Positions 26,913-37,276 of a stretch of 64,000 bases of DNA are shown piece after piece. Within the stretch, counting starts at the first letter, position 1, and each line of letters starts with the position of its first letter. The notes beneath the pieces were generated by a model, which did no database searches, was not told where the DNA came from, and saw nothing but the letters and a program-made list of their open reading frames with translations. Source of the stretch: Reyranella sp. Lineage in GTDB: Bacteria; Pseudomonadota; Alphaproteobacteria; Reyranellales; Reyranellaceae. Both the position numbers and the translations under genes were made by a program. Location: the NCBI RefSeq assembly GCF_030651995.1, contig NZ_JAUSBN010000038.1, positions 62,001 through 126,000 of the forward strand, in the 5' to 3' direction.

Positions 26913-28136
26913 CTATTCGGCCGCCGCCCGGGAGCCAAGACCCAGCGTGTGCCACACATCCTGCAGGGCCGCGACGAGGCGGGTCATGTCGTCGTCGCCG
27001 TGCAGGGGCGTCGGCGTGAGGCGCAGGCGCTCGGTGCCGCGCGGCACGGTAGGGTAGTTGATCGGCTGGACGTAGATCGCGTGACGGTCGAGCAGCAGGT
27101 CGCTCGCCTGCTTGCACAGGGCGGCATCGCCCACGAAGACCGGCACGATGTGCGTGGTCGAGGGCATCACCGGCAGGCCGGCGGCGGCGAGGCGGCGCTT
27201 CAGGGTGGCGGCGCGTTCCTGGTGGCGGACGCGCAGCTCGGGCTGGCCGCTGACCAGGCGGACGCTGGCCAGCGCAGCGGCGGCAATCGCGGGCGGCAGC
27301 GAGGTGGTGAAGATGAAGCCCGAGCCGCAGGAGCGCACGAAATCGACGGTGGCCACGGTCGAGGCGATGTAGCCGCCGACCACGCCGAACGCCTTGGCGA
27401 GCGTCGCCTGGACGATGTCGACCTTGTCGAGCACGCCGTCGCGCTCGGCCACGCCGGCTCCGCGCGGGCCATACATGCCGACGGCATGGACCTCGTCGAG
27501 ATAGGTGAGGGCGCCGTGGCGATGCGCGACGTCGCAGATCTCGCCGATCGGCGAGACGTCGCCGTCCATCGAATAGACCGACTCGAAGGCCACGATCTTC
27601 GGCGTCGCGGGATCGGCGGCGCTGAGAAGCTCCTCGAGATGGCGCGGATCGTTGTGCCGGAAGATGCGGCGCGTCGCCCCCGAGTGACGGATTCCGGCGA
27701 TCATCGAGGCGTGATTGAAGGCGTCGGAATAGAGTTCGCAGCCCGGCAGCAGCGCGCCCAGCGTCTGCAAGGTCGTCTCGTTGGCGACATAGCCCGAGGT
27801 GAAGACGAGGGCGGCTTCCTTGCCGTGAAGGGCGGCCAGCTCGCGCTCCAGCGCGGCATGCAGCGTGTTGGTGCCCGAGATGTTGCGCGTGCCGCCGGCG
27901 CCCGAGCCCTGCGCGCTAATTGCGGCCTGCATGGCCTCGACAACCGCGGGATGCTGACCCATGGCGAGATAGTCGTTGCTGCACCACACCGTGACATCGC
28001 GCGGCGCCTCGCCCTCGCGATGGAGGCGGGCGCGCGGGAAAGCACCGACGATGCGCTCCAGTTCGGCGAAGACGCGGTAGCGGCCCTCGTCGCGAAGGCG
28101 GCAAAGATGGCCGTTGAAGAAGGCTTCGTAGTCCAT
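26913..28136 (-). CDS. hemA: 5-aminolevulinate synthase
   Basis: This PLP enzyme condenses glycine and succinyl-CoA to 5-aminolevulinate, the first step of heme synthesis in alphaproteobacteria. The 407-residue length is standard. [20 protein letters not shown] is the family N-terminus. [12 protein letters not shown] lies near residue 52, [12 protein letters not shown] near 78-89, [11 protein letters not shown] near 213-223 with the PLP-binding Asp, and the Schiff-base lysine K248 in [15 protein letters not shown]. It is the last of three co-directional genes after a class III aminotransferase and a small membrane protein. 2-amino-3-ketobutyrate CoA ligase is a relative but lacks this N-terminus. 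Confidence 0.95.
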   Translation of the reverse strand: MDYEAFFNGHLCRLRDEGRYRVFAELERIVGAFPRARLHREGEAPRDVTVWCSNDYLAMGQHPAVVEAMQAAISAQGSGAGGTRNISGTNTLHAALERELAALHGKEAALVFTSGYVANETTLQTLGALLPGCELYSDAFNHASMIAGIRHSGATRRIFRHNDPRHLEELLSAADPATPKIVAFESVYSMDGDVSPIGEICDVAHRHGALTYLDEVHAVGMYGPRGAGVAERDGVLDKVDIVQATLAKAFGVVGGYIASTVATVDFVRSCGSGFIFTTSLPPAIAAAALASVRLVSGQPELRVRHQERAATLKRRLAAAGLPVMPSTTHIVPVFVGDAALCKQASDLLLDRHAIYVQPINYPTVPRGTERLRLTPTPLHGDDDMTRLVAALQDVWHTLGLGSRAAAE

Positions 28137-28243
28137 GGGCTGGTGTCTCCCGCGCGGTCAGTCCAGGCGCAAGGCGCTTTTGCCCGCAGCCACAATTGGT
28201 CGCGGTGATGCGGCGTCAACTAAGAACGACTCGCAGAAAGGCG

Positions 28244-28600
28244 TCAGCGGAGCAGCGGAACGAGGAGCGCGATGCTGAGGAAAAGCGAGACCGAAAGGAG
28301 GGGGAGGGAGCCCAGCCAGCGCGTCTGTGCCGGCAGACCGTCCCAGTACCGCAGCGTCGGTACGGCAGCCCACAGAGCAAACAAAAACCCCAGGACCCAG
28401 AACAGCAGGGCGAGGGGCATCGCGACGTTCACCTGGTCATCGGTGGCGGTCGCGATGCCGAGGCCCACGACGGCCGGCGGGATCGCGGCGGTGAACAGCG
28501 ACACCGCCCAGATCGCGCGGGTGCGGATGCGCCGGCCCGTCCCGAAGGGCGGCGTGCGAACGGTCGTCGCGCCGCCGCCGCCTTCGGAACCAGCGTCCAC
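28244..28600 (-). CDS. Small membrane protein of unknown function
   Basis: The 118-residue protein has three clear hydrophobic segments (AIWAVSLFTAAIPPAVVGLG, VAMPLALLFWVLGFLFALWA, LPLLSVSLFLSIALLVPLL). I chose the GTG at 28600, two bases after the aminotransferase stop codon; the reading frame stays open further upstream only inside that gene. No family is recognised. It sits between the aminotransferase gene and hemA on the same strand. Confidence 0.55.
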   Translation of the reverse strand: MDAGSEGGGGATTVRTPPFGTGRRIRTRAIWAVSLFTAAIPPAVVGLGIATATDDQVNVAMPLALLFWVLGFLFALWAAVPTLRYWDGLPAQTRWLGSLPLLSVSLFLSIALLVPLLR

Positions 28601-28602
28601 GG

Positions 28603-30012
28603 TCAGCCCTTGAACAGGCCTTCCGACACGAGGTCGGCCAGCGTGGCGTCGAAAGCCTGCCGCAGACGGCCGAACAGGTCGCCGAGCTCGGTTTCGTTGA
28701 TGACCAGCGGCGGGCAGATGGCGACGCGGTCGCCCATGTTGCGGATGAACAGGCCGCGCGCCACGGCGTGGTTGTAGACGCGCAGGCCGGCGCCGACCGC
28801 GACGAGGTCGAACGGCGTCTTGGTCTTCTTGTCGGCCACGATTTCGAGCGCGCCCATCATGCCGATGCTCATCGCCTCGCCGACCAGCGGGTGATCGGCG
28901 AACGACTGCACGTGCTTGGAGAAGACCGGGCTCATGCGCTTGGCGTGACCGAACAGGTCGGTCTCGTCGTAGATCTTCTGCGCCTCGAGCGCGACCGCGG
29001 CGGCAACCGGATGGCCGGAGTAGGTGAAGCCGTGGCCCCAGGTGCCGATCTTGTCGCTCTCGCTCATCAGCGCCTGGTAGACCTTCTCGCTCACCATCAC
29101 CGCCGAAATCGGCAGGAACGACGCCGACAGCGCCTTGGCGCAGGTCAGGATGTCGGGCTTGATGTTCATCGTCTGGCTGCCCCAGACGTTGCCGGTACGA
29201 CCGAAGCCGCAGATCACCTCGTCGGCGACGAACAGCATGTCGTACTTGGTGCAGACGGCCTGGATCTTCTCGTAGTAGCCCTTGGGCGGCACGATGACGC
29301 CGCCGGCGCCCATCACGGGCTCGCAGATCATCGCGGCCACCTGCTCGGCGCCGCCTTCCTTGATGATGAGTGCCTCGAGTTCCTCGGCGCAGCGCGTGGC
29401 GAACTGCTCCTCGGTCTCTCCTTCGACGCCGAAGCGGTAGAAGTGCGGACAGGTCGTGTGCAGCACGCCCTGGATCGGCAGGTCGAACGAACGGTGGTTG
29501 GTCGGCAGGCCGGTCAGGCTGGCGGAGGCGACGGTGACGCCGTGATAGCCCTTGATGCGCGAGACGATCTTCTTCTTCTGCGGACGGCCCAGCGCATTGT
29601 TCATGTACCACACCATCTTCACGACGGTGTCGTTGGCCTCGGAGCCGGAGTTGGCGAAGAACACCTTCGACATATCTACGGGCGCCATCGACTTCAGCTT
29701 CTCCGCGAGGTTGATCGCGGGCTCGTGGCTGCGCTGGTTGAAGGCGTGATAGAAGGGCAGCTGCTTCATCTGCTCGTAGGCGACCGTCGCCAGCCGCTCG
29801 TTGCTGAAGCCCAGGGCCGCCGACCAGAGACCGGCCATGCCTTCGATGTATTCCTTACCGTCGTCGTCCATCACGTAGACGCCGCGGCCGCGCACGATCG
29901 TCAGGGGGCCGGTCGCCTCGTGCTTCTTGAAGTTGGTGTAGGGGTGGAGATGGTGGGCAATGTCCCGCGAGGCGTTGGAATTGCCGCGGAAGCTGCGAGA
30001 GACGTCGTTCAT
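28603..30012 (-). CDS. Class III (omega) aminotransferase, PLP-dependent
   Basis: The 469-residue cytoplasmic enzyme has the class III motifs NSGSEAND (residues 121-128), SRIKGYHGVTVASASLTGLP near 151-170, CEPVMGAGGVIVPP near 230-243, DEVICGFGRTG at 264-274 and the PLP lysine K293 in TCAKALSASF. This subgroup covers putrescine/beta-alanine/taurine:pyruvate transaminases. The ATG at 30012 gives the family-typical start; the frame extends upstream without a likely ribosome site. It is divergent from the peptide ABC transporter operon, so it may process imported amines. Confidence 0.92.
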   Translation of the reverse strand: MNDVSRSFRGNSNASRDIAHHLHPYTNFKKHEATGPLTIVRGRGVYVMDDDGKEYIEGMAGLWSAALGFSNERLATVAYEQMKQLPFYHAFNQRSHEPAINLAEKLKSMAPVDMSKVFFANSGSEANDTVVKMVWYMNNALGRPQKKKIVSRIKGYHGVTVASASLTGLPTNHRSFDLPIQGVLHTTCPHFYRFGVEGETEEQFATRCAEELEALIIKEGGAEQVAAMICEPVMGAGGVIVPPKGYYEKIQAVCTKYDMLFVADEVICGFGRTGNVWGSQTMNIKPDILTCAKALSASFLPISAVMVSEKVYQALMSESDKIGTWGHGFTYSGHPVAAAVALEAQKIYDETDLFGHAKRMSPVFSKHVQSFADHPLVGEAMSIGMMGALEIVADKKTKTPFDLVAVGAGLRVYNHAVARGLFIRNMGDRVAICPPLVINETELGDLFGRLRQAFDATLADLVSEGLFKG

Positions 30013-30094
30013 GCCGGTACCCCTGGACAGTGGAAGCGCGCACGATAGCCCGCCCGAGCCCGAAGTACACTGTGCCTGTCCATGCAAATTTTTT

Positions 30095-30128
30095 GTGCAA
30101 TTGACGGCCTTCGGGCCGGGGTGCAATT
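30095..30128. promoter_or_regulatory. Repeated GTGCAATT sites flanking a UUCG hairpin in a divergent intergenic region
   Basis: GTGCAATT occurs at 30095-30102 and again at 30121-30128, 26 bases apart. Between them CGGCC-TTCG-GGCCG (30105-30118) forms a hairpin with a stable tetraloop. The region lies between the aminotransferase and the ABC binding-protein genes and may hold regulator sites for both. Confidence 0.3.
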
Positions 30129-30212
30129 TGTGTGAAATATCGCTGACACGGGGACGGCGGCCGGGGAGGCCCCCACGTGCAGACGAACGGGGATCATCGA
30201 AGGGGTACTTTC

Positions 30213-31826
30213 ATGCACTTCTCACTGCGGCATTCAGTGGCGCTGGCGGCGCTCGCCTGCGCCGGTTTCGGTTTCATTTCGTCGGCCGACGCCAAGACGT
30301 TCAAGTGGGCCAACTCGGGCGACGTCAGCTCAATGGATCCCTACGCCCGGCAGGAAACGTTCCTCCTGACCTTCAATTCGAACATCTACGATCCGCTGAT
30401 CCGTCGCGACAAGGACCTCAAGCTTGAGCCGGCGCTGGCGACCAAGTGGGGCCAGACCGACCCCACGACATGGTTCTTCGACATCCGTCCGGGCGTGAAG
30501 TTCCACGACGGCACGCCGCTCACGGCCGACGACGTCGTCTTCTCGCTCAATCGTGCCAACGGTCCCGGCTCGAACATGGGCAGCAACTTCGTCTCCGTGA
30601 AGGAGATCAAGAAGGTCGGCGACCTGCGCGTCGAGGTGACGACCAAGTATCCCGATCCGCTGCTCGCCGACAAGTGGGCGGCGCTCGGCATGATGTCGAA
30701 GGCGTGGGCCGAGAAGAACAACGCGCTCAATTCGGCCGACATGACCAAGAACGAGGAGAATTTCGCCACCCGCAATGCCATGGGAACCGGCCCGTTCATG
30801 CTCAAGGAGCGGCGCGCCGGCGAGAAGACCATTCTCGTTGCCAATCCGAATTGGTGGGACAAGCCGGTCCACAACCTCACCGAGGTGATCTTCACGCCGG
30901 TGGCCAACCCCGCTACCCGCGTCGCCGCGCTCAAGGCGGGCGACATCGACATGACCTACGAGGTACCGCCGGCCGACACCGAGAGCCTCAAGCGGGACGC
31001 CAACATCAAGGTGCTGGAAGGCCCCGAGACCCGCGTCGTCTTCCTCGGTTTCGACCAGGAGCGCCCGGAGCTGCTCGAGTCGAACGTCAAGGGCAAGAAC
31101 CCGTTCAAGGACAAGAAGGTGCGCGAGGCCATCCATCGCTCGATCGACGTCGACGCGATCAAGCGCACCGTGATGCGCGGCCAGTCGTTCCCGACCAACC
31201 TGATGGTGGCACCGGGCATCAACGGCTACATGAAGGACCTCGACAAGCGGCCGGCGCTGCTCAAGCCCGAAGAGGCCAAGAAGATGCTGGCCGACGCGGG
31301 CTATCCCAACGGCTTCGAGACCGGGATGGACTGCCCCAACGACCGCTACGTCAACGACGAGAAGATCTGCCAGGCCGTGGTGGCGATGCTGGCCAAGATC
31401 GGCATCAAGGTGAACCTGCGGGCCCAGACCCGTAACCTCTACTTTGCCAAGATCCTGCGCAAAGCCGACCTGTCTCCCGGCGACACCAGCTTCTACATGC
31501 TGGGCTGGTCGCCGGCGCAGACCTATGACGTCCACAATGTCTTCGAGGCGCTGATCCAGACGCCGAACAAGACGACCAAGAAGGGCCAGTTCAATGCCGG
31601 CGGCTATTCGAACCCGGCGCTCGACAAGCTGGCCGACGCCATGGAGCAGGAAACCGACAAGGCGAAGCGCGACGCCATGATCAAGGAAGCGACCAAGCTC
31701 TACGTCGACGATTTCGCCTACGTTCCGCTGCATCAGCAGGCGGTGGTGTGGGCGGCGCGCAAGAACGTCGACCTGGTGCAGCCCGCCGACAACAGCTTCC
31801 CGCTGCGCTTCGTCACCGTGAAGTAG
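30213..31826 (+). CDS. Periplasmic peptide-type ABC substrate-binding protein (SBP family 5)
   Basis: The 537-residue protein has a signal peptide (LRHSVALAALACAGFGFISSADA, cleavage near residue 25) and the SBP_bac_5 pattern: SMDPYARQE early, WFFDIRPGVKFHDGTPLTAD near 89-108, and GTGPFMLKERRAG near 191-203. The ATG at 30213 has AAGGGG upstream; a longer frame from 30177 lacks these features. It is the first gene of an operon with two permeases and two ATPases. It probably binds di- or oligopeptides, opines or related amines. Confidence 0.93.
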   Translation: MHFSLRHSVALAALACAGFGFISSADAKTFKWANSGDVSSMDPYARQETFLLTFNSNIYDPLIRRDKDLKLEPALATKWGQTDPTTWFFDIRPGVKFHDGTPLTADDVVFSLNRANGPGSNMGSNFVSVKEIKKVGDLRVEVTTKYPDPLLADKWAALGMMSKAWAEKNNALNSADMTKNEENFATRNAMGTGPFMLKERRAGEKTILVANPNWWDKPVHNLTEVIFTPVANPATRVAALKAGDIDMTYEVPPADTESLKRDANIKVLEGPETRVVFLGFDQERPELLESNVKGKNPFKDKKVREAIHRSIDVDAIKRTVMRGQSFPTNLMVAPGINGYMKDLDKRPALLKPEEAKKMLADAGYPNGFETGMDCPNDRYVNDEKICQAVVAMLAKIGIKVNLRAQTRNLYFAKILRKADLSPGDTSFYMLGWSPAQTYDVHNVFEALIQTPNKTTKKGQFNAGGYSNPALDKLADAMEQETDKAKRDAMIKEATKLYVDDFAYVPLHQQAVVWAARKNVDLVQPADNSFPLRFVTVK

Positions 31827-31848
31827 CGGCGCCACAACAAACGCAAAT

Positions 31849-31881
31849 CGGCCCCGGTTGCAGGACCTGCACCCGGGGCCG
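31849..31881 (+). promoter_or_regulatory. Strong intercistronic hairpin between binding-protein and permease genes
   Basis: The outer arms CGGCCCCGG (31849-31857) and CCGGGGCCG (31873-31881) and the inner arms TGCAG/CTGCA form a long stem with one mismatch and a three-base loop. No T-run follows, so it is more likely an mRNA-stabilising or attenuating element that keeps binding-protein levels high than a full terminator. Confidence 0.55.
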
Positions 31882-31935
31882 GTTCCGTTCTGGTGCCTTT
31901 CCTGCTAGGCCCGCCACTGGATCACGCCAACACAG

Positions 31936-32928
31936 ATGCTCGCCTTCATCCTCCGACGTATCCTGCAATCGAGCGCCGTACTTCTTGCGGTCGGTCTGGT
32001 TGCGTTTTCGCTGTTCCGCTACGTCGGCGATCCGGTCAACGCGATGGTCGGCCAGGACACCACGATGGAGGAGCGCGACGCGCTGCGCGAGAAGCTCGGC
32101 CTCAACGACCCGGCGCCGGTGCAGTTCTTCCATTTCATCGCCAATGCGGCGCGCGGCAATTTCGGACTGTCCTACCGCACGTCTGAGCCGGTTGGCCGCC
32201 TGATCCTGGAGCGGGTGCCGGCGACCCTCGAGCTTTCCTTCTGCGCCGCCGTGTTCGTGCTGTTCGTCGGCGTGCCGATGGGCGTTTATACCGGTCTCTA
32301 CCCCAGGCACTGGTCGAGCCGGCTGCTGCAGGCTGTGTCCCTGATCGGCATCTCGCTGCCCACCTTCCTGATCGGCATTCTCCTGATCCTGGTGTTCGCC
32401 GTCACGCTGCACTGGCTACCGTCGTTCGGTCGCGGCGACACCGTCAAGGTCGGCTGGTGGGTCACCAATTTCCTGACCGTGTCGGGACTCAAGGCACTGA
32501 TCCTGCCGGCCATCACGCTCGGCCTGTTCCAGCTCACTCTCATCATGCGCCTGGTGCGTTCGGAGATGCTGGAAGTGATGCGCACCGAATACATCAAGTT
32601 CGCGCGGGCCCGCGGCCTGACCAACCGGGCGATCAACTTCGGCCACGCGCTCAAGAACACGCTGGTCCCGGTGATCACCGTAGCCGGCCTGCAACTCGGC
32701 AGTCTGATCGCCTTCGCCGTCGTAACCGAGACGGTGTTCGCGTGGCCGGGAGTCGGCCAGCTCTTCATCCAGTCGGTGCAGTTCTCCGACATCCCGGTGA
32801 TGGCGGCCTATCTGCTGCTGATCGGCCTGTTCTTCGTCCTGGTCAATCTCATCGTCGATCTCCTCTATTTCGCCGTCGATCCTCGCTTGCGCAGCCAGGG
32901 TGGCGGCGCGCGCGTGGGGGGGCACTGA
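31936..32928 (+). CDS. Peptide ABC transporter permease, DppB-type
   Basis: The 330-residue inner-membrane protein has six hydrophobic segments and starts MLAFILRRILQSSAVLLAVG, typical of DppB/OppB. The EAA coupling loop is seen in EYIKFARARGLTNRAINFGH near residues 218-237, and the family motif VTETVFAWPGVGQLF near 263-277. It pairs with the next gene. Confidence 0.94.
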   Translation: MLAFILRRILQSSAVLLAVGLVAFSLFRYVGDPVNAMVGQDTTMEERDALREKLGLNDPAPVQFFHFIANAARGNFGLSYRTSEPVGRLILERVPATLELSFCAAVFVLFVGVPMGVYTGLYPRHWSSRLLQAVSLIGISLPTFLIGILLILVFAVTLHWLPSFGRGDTVKVGWWVTNFLTVSGLKALILPAITLGLFQLTLIMRLVRSEMLEVMRTEYIKFARARGLTNRAINFGHALKNTLVPVITVAGLQLGSLIAFAVVTETVFAWPGVGQLFIQSVQFSDIPVMAAYLLLIGLFFVLVNLIVDLLYFAVDPRLRSQGGGARVGGH

Positions 32929-32929
32929 C

Positions 32930-33871
32930 ATGGCGGCGGCATCGAGATCGGGCCTTTCGGGCTGGCTGTACCGTGTGTCCGACAGCGACATCTGGTGGAG
33001 CTTCAAGTCCTCGCCGATGACGGTGGCGGCGGCGGTTGCCACCTTCCTGATCATCGCCGTGGCCTTCCTGTCGCCGGTCCTGGCGCCGCACACACCGTTC
33101 GATCCGGCTACGCTCAGCCTCAGCGACGGACTGAAGCCGCCCGTCCTGGTGTCTCCCGATGGAGACTGGGCCTTCCCGCTCGGTACCGACGACCAGGGCC
33201 GCGACGTGCTGTCTTCGATCATGTACGGCACGCGACTGTCCCTGATCGTGAGCCTCGCCGCCGTGGCGGTGGCGATGGTGCTGGGCATATCGCTCGGTCT
33301 GATCAGCGGCTACTTCGGCGGCGCAATCGACGCCGTGATCATGCGCGTGGCCGACGTCCAACTCACCTTTCCGGCGATCCTCGTGGCGCTTCTGATCGAC
33401 GGCGTGGTGCGTGGCCTCATCTCGGTGAAGCGTCATGACGAGATCGCCATCTTCGTCGTCGTCGGCGCGATCGGCCTTTCCTTCTGGGTGAGCTACGCCC
33501 GCACCGTGCGCGGCTCGGTGATGGTCGAGAAGAACAAGGAATATGTCCAGGCGGCGCGGGTGATCGGCCTGCCGCCGCTGCTGATCATGGTGCGCCACGT
33601 TCTGCCCAACGTCACCGGGCCGGTGCTGGTGATCGCCACCCTCAACCTGGGTCTCGCCATCATCACAGAGGCAACCTTGTCGTTTCTCGGCGTCGGCTTG
33701 CCGTCGACCGAACCTTCGCTCGGCACGCTCATCCGCCTCGGCAACGAGGTGCTGCAGTCAGGCGACTGGTGGATCACGGTCTTTCCGGGGGTCACGCTCG
33801 CGGCGCTGGTCCTGGCCGTCAACCTGCTCGGTGACTGGCTGCGCGACGCCCTCAATCCGAAACTGCGATAG
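32930..33871 (+). CDS. Peptide ABC transporter permease, DppC-type
   Basis: The 313-residue protein has the OppC-type N-terminus and helices, GTDDQGRDVLSSIMYGTRLS near residues 85-104, the coupling segment EYVQAARVIGLPPLLIMVRH, and ATLSFLGVGLPSTEPSLGTL near the end. The ATG at 32930 directly follows the upstream stop codon (TGACATG), so the two permeases are coupled. Confidence 0.94.
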   Translation: MAAASRSGLSGWLYRVSDSDIWWSFKSSPMTVAAAVATFLIIAVAFLSPVLAPHTPFDPATLSLSDGLKPPVLVSPDGDWAFPLGTDDQGRDVLSSIMYGTRLSLIVSLAAVAVAMVLGISLGLISGYFGGAIDAVIMRVADVQLTFPAILVALLIDGVVRGLISVKRHDEIAIFVVVGAIGLSFWVSYARTVRGSVMVEKNKEYVQAARVIGLPPLLIMVRHVLPNVTGPVLVIATLNLGLAIITEATLSFLGVGLPSTEPSLGTLIRLGNEVLQSGDWWITVFPGVTLAALVLAVNLLGDWLRDALNPKLR

Positions 33872-33880
33872 TCACGACAG

Positions 33881-34895
33881 ATGGCCGCCGCATCGAACAA
33901 CCAGCCGCTCCTCGAAGTCCGCAATCTGCGGATCGAGTTTCCGACGCGCCGGGGCACGCTGCTCGCCGTCGACGACGTCTCCTTCGACATCGCCCCTGGC
34001 GAAGTCCTGGGCGTGGTGGGAGAGTCCGGCGCCGGCAAGTCGCTGACCGGAAACGCCATCATCGGGCTGCTGGAGCCGCCGGGCCGCATCGCTGCCGGCG
34101 AGATTCGACTCGAGGGAAGGCGCATCGACAACCTGCCCTACGAGGAGATGCGCAAGATCCGCGGCGCGCAGATCGGCGCGATTTTTCAGGATCCGCTGAC
34201 CAGCCTCAATCCGCTCTATTCGGTGGGCCGCCAGCTGGTCGAGACGATCCAGACCCATCTGCCGCTGTCGGCCAGCCAGGCCAAGGCGCGGGCGATCGAA
34301 CTCCTGCAGGAGGTGGGTATCCCCGGCGCCGAAATGCGCATCGATCACTATCCGCACCAGTTCTCCGGCGGCATGCGTCAGAGGGTCGTGATCGCGCTCG
34401 CTCTCTGCGCAGGGCCGCGGCTGATCGTGGCCGACGAGCCGACGACCGCGCTCGACGTCTCGATCCAGGCCCAGATCATCGCGCTCCTGAAGCGGCTGTG
34501 CCGCGAACACGGCACGGCGGTGATGCTGGTGACGCACGACATGGGCGTGATCGCCGAAACCGCGGACCGCGTCGCCGTGATGTATGCCGGCCGCGTCGCT
34601 GAGATCGGCCCGGTGCGCGAGGTCGTGAAGCACGCCAAGCATCCCTATACCAAAGGCCTCATGGGTTCGATCCCGAGCCTCGGCGTGCGCACCGAGCGGC
34701 TGACGCAGATCGACGGCGCCATGCCGCGTCTCACGGAAATTCCGCCGGGCTGCGCCTTCAACCCACGCTGCACCTCCAAGGGGCAGCGCTGTCTGGTCGA
34801 GCGCCCGAACCTTATGCCGGCCGGCGCCACACGCGCTGCCTGCTGGCTGCACGACAGCGGCGGCGTCGGTGCGCCCATCCTCAAGGAGACGATCG

Positions 34896-34903
<8 letters not shown>
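33881..34903 (+). CDS. Peptide ABC transporter ATPase, DppD-type
   Basis: The 340-residue ATPase has Walker A GESGAGKS near residue 47, signature FSGGMRQR, Walker B LIVADEPTTALD, and the C-terminal oligopeptide-transporter extension with CAFNPRCTSKGQRC, whose cysteines can hold an iron-sulphur cluster in this family. It overlaps the next gene by eight bases. Confidence 0.95.
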
Positions 34904-35933
<1,030 letters not shown>

Positions 35934-36055
35934 AGGCGCCTGCGGGTCGCTGTTCCGCCATCAGACCTGATGTGCGTCGGCAGACGCCGAGCGTGCTTGA
36001 TCTATGGCGGGGCTCGCTTACGATCCGGCGCAACAATTTCAATGGAGATTTCAGG

Positions 36056-37249
36056 ATGCCGGTCATCAACCGCATTGCCTCGTTCCACAAGGACATGACC
36101 GCGTGGCGCCATGACATTCACAGCCATCCGGAGACGGCGTTCGAGGAGGTGCGGACGGCCGATGTGGTCGCCGAGAAGCTGGAAAGCTTCGGGATCGAGG
36201 TCCATCGCGGCCTGGCCAAGACCGGCGTCGTGGGCGTGCTGCGCGCGGGCACGTCCAATCGGGCGATCGGCCTGCGCGCCGACATGGATGCGCTCGACGT
36301 CCACGAGACCAACCAGTTCGATCACAAGTCGACGATTCCCGGCAAGATGCACGCCTGCGGCCATGACGGTCATACGGTGATGCTGCTGGGCGCCGCCAAG
36401 TATCTCGCCGAGACCAAGAACTTCGACGGCACCGTCTACTTCATCTTCCAGCCGGCCGAGGAGAACGAGGGCGGCGGGCGCGTGATGGTGGAGGAGGGGC
36501 TGTTCGAGAAGTTCCCGGTCGAGGGCGTCTACGGCATGCACAACATTCCGGGCATCCCGGTCGGCAAGTTCGCCGTCCGGCCCGGCCCGATGATGGCCGC
36601 CTACGACATCTTCGAGGTCGTGCTGAAGGGCGTCGGCGGACACGGCGCCATGCCGCAATACACGATCGACCCGGTGGTGGTCGGGGCCCACATCGTGACG
36701 GCGCTGCAGTCGATCGTCGCGCGCAACGTCGATCCGATGGACACTGCCGTTGTCTCGACGACGCAGATCCATGCCGGCGACGCCTGGAACGTGATCCCGC
36801 AGGAATGCGTGCTGCGCGGCACCGTCCGCACCTTCAAGAAGCCGGTGCAGGACCTGATCGAGAAGAACATCGAGAAGATCTCGCGTAATGTCGCGGCCGG
36901 ATTCGGTGCCGAAGTCGTGAAGTGGCGCTACGAGAAGCGCTATCCCGCGACCGTGAACAGCGAGCAGGAGACCGAATATGCGGCCCAGGCCGCGGCCTCG
37001 CTGGTCGGACTGGAGAACGTGAACCGCAATCCGACGCCGGCCATGGGCTCCGAGGACTTCGCCTGGATGCTGCTGAAGAAGCCGGGCTGCTACATCTGGG
37101 TCGGCAATGGCGACGGCGTCGGCAGCTGCATGGTCCACAACCCCGGCTACGACTTCAACGACGAGATCTTGCCGCTCGGCGCCTCCTACTGGGCGACCCT
37201 GGTCGAGCAGCAGCTCGCCCGCGAGGCCCTGTCCCAGGCAGCGGAGTAA
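36056..37249 (+). CDS. M20 family amidohydrolase (hippurate hydrolase/IAA-amino-acid hydrolase-like)
   Basis: The 397-residue cytoplasmic metallohydrolase has RHDIHSHPETAFEE near residues 19-32, LRADMDALDV near 76-85, the metal-binding HACGHDGHT near 100-108, and QPAEENEGGGRVMVEEGLFE near 134-153. A C-terminal MGSEDFAWM region carries another metal ligand. It cleaves N-acyl amino acids or short amides. Its place 120 bases after the peptide importer suggests it processes the imported substrate. The frame is open upstream, but the ATG at 36056 with TTTCAGG before it is the natural start. Confidence 0.92.
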   Translation: MPVINRIASFHKDMTAWRHDIHSHPETAFEEVRTADVVAEKLESFGIEVHRGLAKTGVVGVLRAGTSNRAIGLRADMDALDVHETNQFDHKSTIPGKMHACGHDGHTVMLLGAAKYLAETKNFDGTVYFIFQPAEENEGGGRVMVEEGLFEKFPVEGVYGMHNIPGIPVGKFAVRPGPMMAAYDIFEVVLKGVGGHGAMPQYTIDPVVVGAHIVTALQSIVARNVDPMDTAVVSTTQIHAGDAWNVIPQECVLRGTVRTFKKPVQDLIEKNIEKISRNVAAGFGAEVVKWRYEKRYPATVNSEQETEYAAQAAASLVGLENVNRNPTPAMGSEDFAWMLLKKPGCYIWVGNGDGVGSCMVHNPGYDFNDEILPLGASYWATLVEQQLAREALSQAAE

Positions 37250-37276
37250 CGCGAGGCTCCAATCCGCGGCACGGTC

